Shown here: positions 1 through 6,428 of the stretch, piece by piece
Layout of the letters: each line of letters starts with the position of its first letter
Position numbering within the stretch: position 1 is the stretch's first letter
DNA from: Anaerolineales bacterium
GTDB lineage: Bacteria > Chloroflexota > Anaerolineae > 4572-78 > NAK82
Reading direction: 5' to 3'
Length of the DNA: 6,428 nt
NCBI GenBank assembly: GCA_024643945.1
Contig: JAHELX010000260.1
Location: 1-6,428, forward strand
Notes under the pieces: model-generated
What the model was told of the DNA's origin: nothing
The model's database searches: none
The model's input: only the letters and a program-made list of their open reading frames with translations
Made by a program: the position numbers and the translations under genes

Positions 1-2
1 CG

Positions 3-3000
3 GCACAGAAGCCAGAAGCCGGCGACTCATCTCCATCCCTGCCCTTCATTGACCCTATGCTACGGCTCAAAATCGAACCAGCGCTTCTCAAACAACTGGT
101 TGAGGGGGACGGAGGCCGGATGCCCATCATCGTCGAGATGAAGACAGTCCCGGACCTGGGGGCTGCGCTGGCTGAACCTGACCCGACCCGGCGACGTCAG
201 GCCGTAATCACTACCCTGCAGGCGACAGCCCAGAGGTCACAGGCGAGCGTGCTGGCCGTACTGGCCGAACGAGAAGCGATCGAGGGTGCGGCCAACGTCC
301 GTTCGTTTTGGATTTTCAATGGGCTGGCAGCCGATGCCGATCTAGACACCGTGTTGGCATTAGCCGCCCGCCCCGAAGTGCGCATCGTCCGCCGTGATCG
401 CGAGTACCGCATCACTGATGGCCTGCAAGTGCTGCCTGATGCCCTGCCTCATAGCCAGGGCGTTGAATGGAACATCGCCCGAATCCGGGCTGACCTGGTC
501 TGGCAGGCACTCCAGGTGGACGGGACTGGCGTCGTCGTCGCCAATATTGACACGGGCGTAGACTGGTTGCACCCGGCGCTCCAAACCCGCTATCGGGGCT
601 ACGATCCACACGGTTTACACGTGCACACCTGCAATTGGTTTGATGCCACGGGAGGCGGCGCAACTTACCCTGTCGATAGCCATGGGCACGGCACTCATAC
701 TATGGGTACCATCGTTGGTGGGGGGGGCATCGGGGTAGCGCCAGGAGCTACCTGGGTTGGGGTGCGGGCTTTCAACAGCCAGGGGGTAGGCCAGGAGAGC
801 TGGCTGCACGCTGCTATGCAATGGATCGTCGACCCTGGCCCTGATTGCACCCCGCCTGACGTGGTCAGCAACTCGTGGAGCAGTTCCGGGGGCGGCACTG
901 CCGTCTTTCGCCCCGATGTACAGGCATTGCGGGCGGCTGGCATCTTTGTCCCCTTCGCTGCTGGCAACGATGGCCCGTCCAGCGGCTCCATCGATGCGCC
1001 AGCCGCCTACCCCGAAGCCTTCGCCGTGGGTGCGGTTACCAGTGACGACGTGATCGCCAGCTTCTCCGGCCGGGGACCTTCCACCTGGTATGGGAGCAAC
1101 TTGATCAAGCCAGACGTATCCGCTCCGGGTGTGGACGTACGTTCCAGTCTGCCAGGTGGGGCGTATGGCGAAAGCGACGGCACCTCGATGGCAACGCCTC
1201 ACGTGGCCGGGCTGGCCGCCCTGATGCTGCAGGCCGATCCCAGCCTTAGTGTGAGCCAGCTCGAAACTATCATCAAAGAGACGGTGGTGCCACTGGGGAG
1301 TCCCGTCCCCAACAATGACAGTGGCTGGGGGCGCATCGACGCTTACGCCGCCGTGGCTGCCGTGGCCGACGCCGGTATCTTCTCAGGCATGATCATTCGT
1401 GCTGCCGATGGGGTGCCTATCGTTGGTGCCACCCTCACCGCTGATCCCTCGACCTCTGACCCATCAGTGGCGACCGTCACCGCCGTTGATGGCACGTATA
1501 CCATAGCCCTGGCCCCTGGCCGCTACAGGCTGACTGCCTCGGCTTTTGGCTACGAGTCCGTATCGCAGGTGGTCGAAGCCGTCGCCAATACCACCTCAGT
1601 TGCAAATTTCGCCCTTACCGCATTGCCCACTGGCACTCTCACTGGGCGGGTGACAAGCGGCGGTCAGGCTGTTACGCCCCCTGCCACCGTCGTCGTGGGC
1701 GGCACGCCGCTGACAATCACCACAGGTGCTACGGGCGTCTACACCACTTACCTGCCGGGCGGGGTGTACACACTGACTGTCACCAGTCCTGGGCACCGGG
1801 TCGCAATGGCCTCTGCCGTTCCCATTAGCGCCGGGGAGACCACCGTGCGTGACTTCGACCTGATCACCGCTCCTACCATCTTATTGGTGGATAGCGGGGC
1901 CTGGTACTATGGCAGCGAGATCGGTTACTATCGCCAATCTTTGGATGAACTGCGCTATCTCTATGACTTGTGGACAGTAAATGACCCTGGCCGTGACGTG
2001 CCGGCTGCGGACGATCTTCTTCCCTATGACATCGTCTTCTGGTCGTCACCGCAGGATTCACCTGGCTATCTCAACGCCAGTCAGGTAGTAACCAGCTTCC
2101 TGGAAAGCGGCGGCTCTCTGTTCCTCAGCGGCCAAGATGTGGCTTATTATGATGACCATTATCCCTTCATCTCCGCCCCTTACTTCAGGCATTATCTTAA
2201 AGCGCGTTACGTACGCGACGACACGGGCATAACCGAGCTGACAGGTGTGACAGGTGGCCCGTTCGACGGGTTGACCTTTGGGATTAAGGGCCCCGGTGGC
2301 GCCAACAATCAGATCTTTCCCGACGAAATCAGCGTTACTGAGCCTGACGCCGCTTCGTCAATTGTGAGTTACTACGGTGACGGCTCCGGGGGTCAGCAGG
2401 TGGGACTGTGCCTACCTTACCGGGCAATCTACCTCTCGTACGGTTTCGAGGCTATCACCGATCCCGTCGTCCGTACTGAGGTTATCAGTCGTTCTATCGC
2501 CTGGTTCTCCGCGCCGCCGTCGTCGGCCGGGATTGAGCTAATGCCCGTCAGTGGAGCATTGGTGGGAGACTTTGGCCGGACTGTTACTCATACACTACGA
2601 ATCCGCAACATGGCCGAAGTTGGCAGCCCCGATGTCTTCAGCCTGACCCCCACCGGTTCTGCCTGGACCACCTCGCTGATTACGGGCAGCGTGACTCTGG
2701 CTCCCTGCGAGTCTGCCCCGCTAGCGCTCACGGTGCAAGTGCCGGCGACTGCGGCCTGGGCTGCCAGCGATTCGGTCACTATTACTGCCCAATCGGCAAT
2801 GGTGCCGGGATTGAGTGCGATGGCCGCCCGCGAGACTCGCGCGCCTGCGCCCGTGCTGCTGGTAGACGATGATCGCTGGTATGATGTGGAAAGCCATTAC
2901 CAGGACGCATTAGATGTCAATGGCATCCCCTATGACGAGTGGCAAGTGCCATGGAACTTCAACGGCGGTCAACCGCCCAGTCCCCCGCTTGAGACATTGC

Positions 3001-4256
3001 AAATGTACCCAATGGTCCTCTGGTTCAGCGCCTACGACTGGTATCAGCCCCTCACCTGGCTCGAAGAATGGCGGCTGGCTACCTATCTGGAAGGCGGAGG
3101 GCGGCTTTACTACAATGGACAAGACTACCTCTTCCACTCTGAGGGTCCCAACGAATTCGCCCTAAACTACCTGGGTGTGTACAGCTATACCGAAGATTTC
3201 ACCAGCACTACAGTGGTGGGCGTCGCGGGGAGTCCGGTGGGCAGTTACCTGGGGCCGGAACAGGTTTCTTATCCTTATAAAAACTTCAGTGACGCCATCA
3301 CGCCGACTGCCGGCGCCGCCGTCGCGTTTGTGGGGCAGGAGGGCCAGCCTAACGCGGTGACTAACATGGGCCCCAATCTCCAAGGGCGTGCTATCCCCTG
3401 GCGCACCTCATTCTTTGCCTTTGACCCGGACGGTTTGAGCCCGGCGACCAACCGTCGCCTGATGCAGCGCGTGACGGGCTGGCTGAGTTGGCTAGGTGGC
3501 TCTACTGTCAGCGTTGACAAGTCGCTGGCACGCGACACTGATAGTCTGACCTACACCATCGTTCTTGGCAACGACGGCTGGCAGGATATGGCATCTGCCT
3601 ACTTTACCGCCACTTTCACCAGTGCCCTGGTTCCTATCCCAAATAGCGTCACTGGCGGCGCGAGTTGGGACGCTGACCAGTCGGCTTTTGTTTGGTCTGG
3701 ACCGCTGGCGCAGGGGCAAAACCGCATCTTTACCTATCAAGCCAACATCAATAGCTCGCTACCGGTGGGGCATGTCGTCAGTCATACTGTTTGGATGGGT
3801 TACGATAGCCATGCTATCAAGTTTGACCGCATCGCAGCCACGGCCGTCAACCTGCCCATCCTGTCGGAATCGACTTTCAGCGTCACGCCCAATGTTGGCG
3901 AAAGGGAAAGTCTGCTGACTTACACGCTTCAGGTGCGCAACACCGGTGTCGCTGATGGACTGGTTACCGCCACCAATCCCCTGCCAGCCAGCCTGGCCCT
4001 TGGCCCGAATATCCGGCAAACCGGCGGCAGCATCCTCCAGGCTGACGGTCACGTTATCGTCTGGACCGTGCCTGTCCCAGTAGGCGACACCGCTACTTTG
4101 ACTTATACAGCTACCGTTACCGATATCCCGCCCGGTTTTGTGCTGCGCAACGATGTCACACTAGACGACGGTCTGGGCAACACTTATCTCCTGGAGGCTC
4201 TAACGAAGATTAAGGGCATACCTGCCTTTTTGCCAGTCATTTTTAAAGAGGAGTGA
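3..4256 (+). CDS. Giant secreted S8 subtilase, bacillopeptidase F-like, multidomain (5' end outside window)
   Basis: Probable extracellular serine endopeptidase. Residues are numbered from the first in-window ATG (position 57; 1399 aa). Residues 1-125 resemble a subtilisin-type propeptide. The catalytic domain (about 135-435) shows the full triad and oxyanion residue: Asp165 in NIDTGVD, His211 in SHGHGTHTMG, Asn304 in AAGND, Ser377 in GTSMATPHVAG. The stretch PDVVSNSWSSSGGG followed by LRAAGIFVPFAAGN is typical of bacillopeptidase F-like S8 enzymes. Two carboxypeptidase-regulatory-like beta domains follow (about 441-520, 526-604), then a GATase-like domain (606-818), a NEW3-like beta domain (823-926), a second GATase-like domain (930-1147), and two DUF11-like repeats (1152-1265, 1272-1383). 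It ends in a hydrophobic tail, FLPVIFKEE. The ATG at 57 has no Shine-Dalgarno sequence and no signal peptide, and the frame is open to the left edge (AQKPEAGDSSPSLPFIDP precedes it). I infer that the true start and signal peptide are upstream. The protease call is firm; the accessory domain names rest on pattern recognition. Confidence 0.93.
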   Translation, partial: AQKPEAGDSSPSLPFIDPMLRLKIEPALLKQLVEGDGGRMPIIVEMKTVPDLGAALAEPDPTRRRQAVITTLQATAQRSQASVLAVLAEREAIEGAANVRSFWIFNGLAADADLDTVLALAARPEVRIVRRDREYRITDGLQVLPDALPHSQGVEWNIARIRADLVWQALQVDGTGVVVANIDTGVDWLHPALQTRYRGYDPHGLHVHTCNWFDATGGGATYPVDSHGHGTHTMGTIVGGGGIGVAPGATWVGVRAFNSQGVGQESWLHAAMQWIVDPGPDCTPPDVVSNSWSSSGGGTAVFRPDVQALRAAGIFVPFAAGNDGPSSGSIDAPAAYPEAFAVGAVTSDDVIASFSGRGPSTWYGSNLIKPDVSAPGVDVRSSLPGGAYGESDGTSMATPHVAGLAALMLQADPSLSVSQLETIIKETVVPLGSPVPNNDSGWGRIDAYAAVAAVADAGIFSGMIIRAADGVPIVGATLTADPSTSDPSVATVTAVDGTYTIALAPGRYRLTASAFGYESVSQVVEAVANTTSVANFALTALPTGTLTGRVTSGGQAVTPPATVVVGGTPLTITTGATGVYTTYLPGGVYTLTVTSPGHRVAMASAVPISAGETTVRDFDLITAPTILLVDSGAWYYGSEIGYYRQSLDELRYLYDLWTVNDPGRDVPAADDLLPYDIVFWSSPQDSPGYLNASQVVTSFLESGGSLFLSGQDVAYYDDHYPFISAPYFRHYLKARYVRDDTGITELTGVTGGPFDGLTFGIKGPGGANNQIFPDEISVTEPDAASSIVSYYGDGSGGQQVGLCLPYRAIYLSYGFEAITDPVVRTEVISRSIAWFSAPPSSAGIELMPVSGALVGDFGRTVTHTLRIRNMAEVGSPDVFSLTPTGSAWTTSLITGSVTLAPCESAPLALTVQVPATAAWAASDSVTITAQSAMVPGLSAMAARETRAPAPVLLVDDDRWYDVESHYQDALDVNGIPYDEWQVPWNFNGGQPPSPPLETLQMYPMVLWFSAYDWYQPLTWLEEWRLATYLEGGGRLYYNGQDYLFHSEGPNEFALNYLGVYSYTEDFTSTTVVGVAGSPVGSYLGPEQVSYPYKNFSDAITPTAGAAVAFVGQEGQPNAVTNMGPNLQGRAIPWRTSFFAFDPDGLSPATNRRLMQRVTGWLSWLGGSTVSVDKSLARDTDSLTYTIVLGNDGWQDMASAYFTATFTSALVPIPNSVTGGASWDADQSAFVWSGPLAQGQNRIFTYQANINSSLPVGHVVSHTVWMGYDSHAIKFDRIAATAVNLPILSESTFSVTPNVGERESLLTYTLQVRNTGVADGLVTATNPLPASLALGPNIRQTGGSILQADGHVIVWTVPVPVGDTATLTYTATVTDIPPGFVLRNDVTLDDGLGNTYLLEALTKIKGIPAFLPVIFKEE

Positions 4257-4276
4257 TCCCTTGCTACGTAGTCGCT

Positions 4277-5131
4277 TTATAGCACTCCCAGAAAGCGTGC
4301 CACCGCCTGAGCTACTTCGACCGGCTTCTCCACTGCCATCATGTGGCCCCCATCTTTGATTTCCACCAATTGAGATCCCGGTATCTGATCGTGGAGATAT
4401 TGGCTATATTTGGGCGGTGTCATCTTGTCGGCGCTTCCTGTGACAATCAGCGTAGGTAGAGTAACTTCCTTTACCCTATCCATTACGTCGAAAGCGTTGC
4501 AGGCGACGTAATCGTCGTGGATGACAGCCGGGTCTGCACTTAGCAACTGTTGGCGGCCCTTACGCTGCATCTGTTCGCTGGTAGTTGGTCCATATTGCCA
4601 CTGACAAATAGCCTCTAGCGCGGCTTCGTACTTGGGGGGAAAAGTCCTCGCAGGGGGCGAAGTCCTCGCAGGGGGCGAAGTCCTCGCAGGGGGCGAAGTC
4701 CTCGCAGGGGGCGAAGTCTGTGCAGAGTGCAAGCCCTCCAAGATGAGCGGGTGCACCCGTAGCCGTGCTCCTGTGCCAACCAATACGACGCCGGCCAGCC
4801 ACCGCGGCCGGCGCAAGGCGAGTGTTTGTGCGATAGCCCCGCCCATCGAGTGGCCTGCTACCGATGCTCTCTCTAGCCGCACCGCTTGGACGAAGAGGTC
4901 TACTGTGTCCGCGTAGTCGTCGATGCTGGTGCGTCCCTGACCTGTTGAATGACCGTGTCCCGGTAGGTCCAATGCGAAGACATTGACCCCTGGCAACCGC
5001 CGCAGTTCGGCTGGCCAGTTGGTATGATCCCCACCTGCGCCATGAACCAGGATGAGATTCCGCTTGCGGGTTGGGTCACCCTCAACTAGAGCATAGAAGA
5101 GTCGCTCGCCGGCAACGGTTATGTAGGGCAT
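4277..5131 (-). CDS. Alpha/beta hydrolase with a Pro-rich repeat in the cap region
   Basis: Cytoplasmic alpha/beta-hydrolase-fold enzyme of 284 aa, normal length for the family apart from an insertion; substrate unknown. Visible motifs: oxyanion-hole HGAG at 30-33, strand and turn FALDLPGHGHS at 52-62, nucleophile elbow GHSMGG with Ser95, acid Asp235 in TGSADKMTPP, and His263 in DGGHMM. The triad is complete, so it should be active. Between the core strand VVLVGTG (115-121) and the lid helices sit four exact TSPPAR hexapeptides (139-162) and a degenerate TFPPKY (163-168), encoded by an 18-bp tandem repeat. No signal peptide is seen. The ATG start is supported by GGAGG five bases upstream. It lies 72 bp downstream of cdd on the same strand and converges on the subtilase gene. 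The family includes esterases, C-C hydrolases, haloperoxidase-like enzymes and lipases; the sequence alone does not choose among them. Confidence 0.93.
   Translation of the reverse strand: MPYITVAGERLFYALVEGDPTRKRNLILVHGAGGDHTNWPAELRRLPGVNVFALDLPGHGHSTGQGRTSIDDYADTVDLFVQAVRLERASVAGHSMGGAIAQTLALRRPRWLAGVVLVGTGARLRVHPLILEGLHSAQTSPPARTSPPARTSPPARTSPPARTFPPKYEAALEAICQWQYGPTTSEQMQRKGRQQLLSADPAVIHDDYVACNAFDVMDRVKEVTLPTLIVTGSADKMTPPKYSQYLHDQIPGSQLVEIKDGGHMMAVEKPVEVAQAVARFLGVL
4643..4714. repeat. 18-bp tandem repeat, four perfect copies, in frame within the hydrolase gene
   Basis: The unit agtcctcgcagggggcga occurs four times without mismatch at 4643-4660, 4661-4678, 4679-4696 and 4697-4714. A degenerate fifth copy follows at 4715-4732 (12 of 18 bases match). 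On the minus strand the array encodes TSPPAR four times. Because the unit is a multiple of three, copy-number change would keep the frame. It also leaves other frames open on both strands, so overlapping ORFs there are artefacts. The rotated unit contains GCGA-AGTCC-TCGC, a small inverted repeat. Perfect identity suggests recent expansion by slippage, though an assembly artefact cannot be excluded. Confidence 0.97.
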
Positions 5132-5136
5132 CGCGT

Positions 5137-5141
5137 CCTCC
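5137..5141 (-). promoter_or_regulatory. Ribosome binding site of the hydrolase gene
   Basis: On the minus strand GGAGG stands five bases before the ATG at 5131. It is a good Shine-Dalgarno match and supports that start. It lies in the 72-bp gap after cdd (5132-5203), in which I see no convincing promoter or hairpin terminator. Confidence 0.75.
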
Positions 5142-5203
5142 GTTGGGAGATGGGAGATTTGAGTGAGGTCTTTCCCTACCTACTATCACCATCCGCCATT
5201 CTG

Positions 5204-5593
5204 CTATCGAGGCAAATGATTGGGCGTGAAGCCATCGGGCAGCAGCTCACGGACAGTAGTGATGCGGGTATTTCCCTGGGTATTGCTGATGAAGACGGTC
5301 ATATCTGGAGCAAACTCCATCATCACCTGCCGGCAGGTACCACAGGGCGAGGCGCCGTTCTTGGTGACGACGGCAATCGCTTCAAACTCGCGCTCGCCTT
5401 CGGAGACGGCCTTGAAGATCGCTGTACGCTCGGCACACATCGAGGGACCATAAGCAGCATTTTCCACGTTGCAACCGGTGTATACTCTGCCGGACTTTCC
5501 CAACAATGCCGCGCCGACTTTGAAATTCGAATAGGGCGCATAGGCCTGTTCGCGGGCAGCCTTTGCACTGGCTATCAGTTCATCCTGAGTCAC
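5204..5593 (-). CDS. cdd: Cytidine deaminase
   Basis: Zinc-dependent cytidine/deoxycytidine deaminase of pyrimidine salvage; it converts cytidine to uridine and ammonia in the cytoplasm. With a GTG start at 5593 the product is 129 aa, the usual size of the short homotetrameric class. Motifs: AYAPYSNFKVGAALL (17-31), NVENAAYGPSMCAERTAIFKA (42-62) with zinc ligand Cys53 and catalytic Glu55 (C-A-E), and SPCGTCRQ (82-89) with zinc ligands Cys84 and Cys87. All three cysteines and the glutamate are present. The longer reading from ATG 5611 would add MLEVLP. I prefer the GTG because GGAGG lies eight bases upstream of it, inside that extension, and the resulting N terminus (MTQDELIASA) resembles family members. 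It overlaps the end of the upstream CorC-type gene by 14 bp, implying co-transcription and perhaps translational coupling. Confidence 0.96.
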   Translation of the reverse strand: MTQDELIASAKAAREQAYAPYSNFKVGAALLGKSGRVYTGCNVENAAYGPSMCAERTAIFKAVSEGEREFEAIAVVTKNGASPCGTCRQVMMEFAPDMTVFISNTQGNTRITTVRELLPDGFTPNHLPR

Positions 5594-6428
5594 GGGCAAT
5601 ACCTCCAGCATATGGCGATCTAGTCGAAGTGTGCATGTTCATGTCGGATTGCGTAGAATGGGTATTCGTCTGTGGGGCGACATGATTGCCTATGCTGCCT
5701 TCATCCGGCAAACGCACGACTTTGACCTTCTTAATTTGGCGCCTCACCACCGAGAGGACAGTGATTTCCACGTTTTGGATGTGCATTTTGTCACCGACAA
5801 CAGGCACTCGGCCCAGGTTGCTGTAAACCAGGCCGGCCAGGGTGTCGCTACTATCTGTTGGGAGTTCAAGGCCCATAATGTGATTCACATCGTCCAGATC
5901 CATCCGGCCATTGAAGATAATCTCGTCGTCGCTGATAGCCTCCATAAAAGCTTCTTCCCTGTCGTATTCGTCCTGGATTTCGCCTACAATCTCTTCCAGG
6001 ATGTCTTCGATGGTGACTAGCCCGGCAGTGCCACCATACTCGTCTACGACGACAGCGATGTGGACCTGGCGTTGCTGCAATTCCTGAAGTAGTTCGTCCA
6101 CTTTTTTGGTTTCTGGAATGTAATATACGTCGCGCAGGATGTCTTCAAGTCGGAGACTCTCAGCATCTTTACGCCAATACCGCAATAGGTCTTTAGCGTA
6201 CAGGATCCCGACGATATTATCTATCGTTTCTTCGTAGACAGGGATGCGCGAATGGCCCGCGCGGATAACCACGTCGAGAGCTTCCATAATACTGGTGTTG
6301 ACCTCAATAGCTACTATGTCAATGCGAGGGACCATCACCTCGCGCGCCAGCGTGTCGCTGAACTCGAAGATGGAGTAAATCATCTCCTTTTCTTCTTCTT
6401 CGATGAAGCCTCCCTCCTCTCCCGCATC
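5580..6428 (-). CDS. CNNM/CorC (HlyC) family protein, C-terminal part (5' end outside window)
   Basis: C-terminal, cytoplasmic part of a membrane protein of the CNNM/CorC group, linked to Mg2+/Co2+ transport or homeostasis. The 282 in-window residues (numbered from the right edge) begin DAGEEGGFIEEEEKEMIYSI, the linker that normally follows the four-helix CNNM (DUF21) domain. The frame is open through the edge, so the ATG at 6383 is very unlikely to be the start and the membrane domain should lie beyond it. Seen in order: REVMVPRIDI (29-38) and a first CBS motif with GHSRIPVY (58-65); a second CBS motif with VDEYGGTAGLVTIEDILEE (128-146); then a CorC/HlyC domain (about 170-240, NGRMDLDDVN at 173-182). 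The last 42 residues form a polar, Thr/Asn/His-rich tail unlike the conserved domain, running through the cdd Shine-Dalgarno sequence. Old 'hemolysin' names for this family are misleading. Confidence 0.94.
   Translation of the reverse strand, partial: DAGEEGGFIEEEEKEMIYSIFEFSDTLAREVMVPRIDIVAIEVNTSIMEALDVVIRAGHSRIPVYEETIDNIVGILYAKDLLRYWRKDAESLRLEDILRDVYYIPETKKVDELLQELQQRQVHIAVVVDEYGGTAGLVTIEDILEEIVGEIQDEYDREEAFMEAISDDEIIFNGRMDLDDVNHIMGLELPTDSSDTLAGLVYSNLGRVPVVGDKMHIQNVEITVLSVVRRQIKKVKVVRLPDEGSIGNHVAPQTNTHSTQSDMNMHTSTRSPYAGGIARDSG
5602..5606 (-). promoter_or_regulatory. Ribosome binding site deciding the cdd start
   Basis: GGAGG on the minus strand lies eight bases before GTG 5593 and within the last codons of the upstream CorC-type gene. 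The alternative ATG at 5611 is preceded by gactagatcgccat, which contains no comparable Shine-Dalgarno sequence. This favours the GTG. Confidence 0.7.

Noticed and set aside
615..1202. Minus-strand ORF of 195 aa opposite the protease catalytic domain
   Set aside because: It shows no recognisable domain and lies entirely antisense to a strongly conserved subtilase domain. High GC explains the long open antisense frame.
4250..4288. Inverted repeat GGAGTG ... CACTCC spanning the 20-bp convergent gap, with ctacgtag palindrome inside
   Set aside because: The stem is only 6 bp with a 27-base loop, the inner palindrome is 8 bp, and no T-run follows on either strand. It is too weak to call a bidirectional terminator.
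4643..4714. CRISPR-like array
   Set aside because: The 18-bp units are directly contiguous with no spacers and lie in frame within a coding gene, so this is a minisatellite.
4632..4916. Plus-strand ORF of 94 aa with GGEVLA repeats, and a minus-strand ORF of 80 aa (4560-4802) with CEDFAP repeats
   Set aside because: Both are alternate-frame readings of the 18-bp tandem repeat within the hydrolase gene, whose motifs are intact. The multiple-of-three unit keeps several frames open.
5132..5203. Possible promoter between cdd and the hydrolase on the minus strand
   Set aside because: A gatagt stretch resembles a weak -10 but no -35 hexamer is suitably spaced, and the short gap fits operon transcription.
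5150..5623. Plus-strand ORF of 157 aa opposite cdd
   Set aside because: It is antisense to cdd, which has all zinc-binding and catalytic residues; the antisense product has no recognisable family features.

Overview
The window looks like chromosomal DNA from an uncultivated member of Chloroflexota, probably of the Anaerolineae type. This is inferred from three things: a very large secreted subtilase built from a bacillopeptidase F-like protease, adhesion-type beta domains and a short C-terminal tail ending in FLPVIFK; moderately high GC; and a corC-cdd pair as seen in conserved bacterial housekeeping clusters. No search was run, so the assignment is tentative.

Layout. Plus strand, from the left edge to 4256: one giant multidomain S8 serine protease whose reading frame stays open to the left edge, so its true start and any signal peptide probably lie outside the window. 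Minus strand, from the right edge to 4277: three tightly packed genes read right to left. These are the C-terminal part of a CNNM/CorC-type membrane protein (CBS pair plus CorC/HlyC domain, 5' end outside the window), cytidine deaminase (cdd), and an alpha/beta hydrolase. The two transcription units converge with only 20 bp between stop codons. There is no gene-free stretch above 300 bp; the largest gap is 72 bp, between cdd and the hydrolase.

How the genes relate. The minus-strand genes look like one operon. corC and cdd overlap by 14 bp if cdd starts at its best-supported GTG, and the cdd Shine-Dalgarno sequence lies inside the end of corC. CorC-type proteins and Cdd are often neighbours of ybeY, dgkA and era in bacteria, so the part just beyond the right edge may hold that cluster. 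The hydrolase is probably a downstream passenger. The protease is an independent extracellular unit.

Most notable points: a perfect four-copy 18-bp in-frame minisatellite in the predicted cap region of the hydrolase; an internal duplication of a GATase-like domain carrying a shared G-G-x-L-(F/Y)-x-x-G-Q-D signature in the protease; and the protease's C-terminal tail. I see no mobile element, RNA gene, CRISPR array or clearly new multi-gene system.
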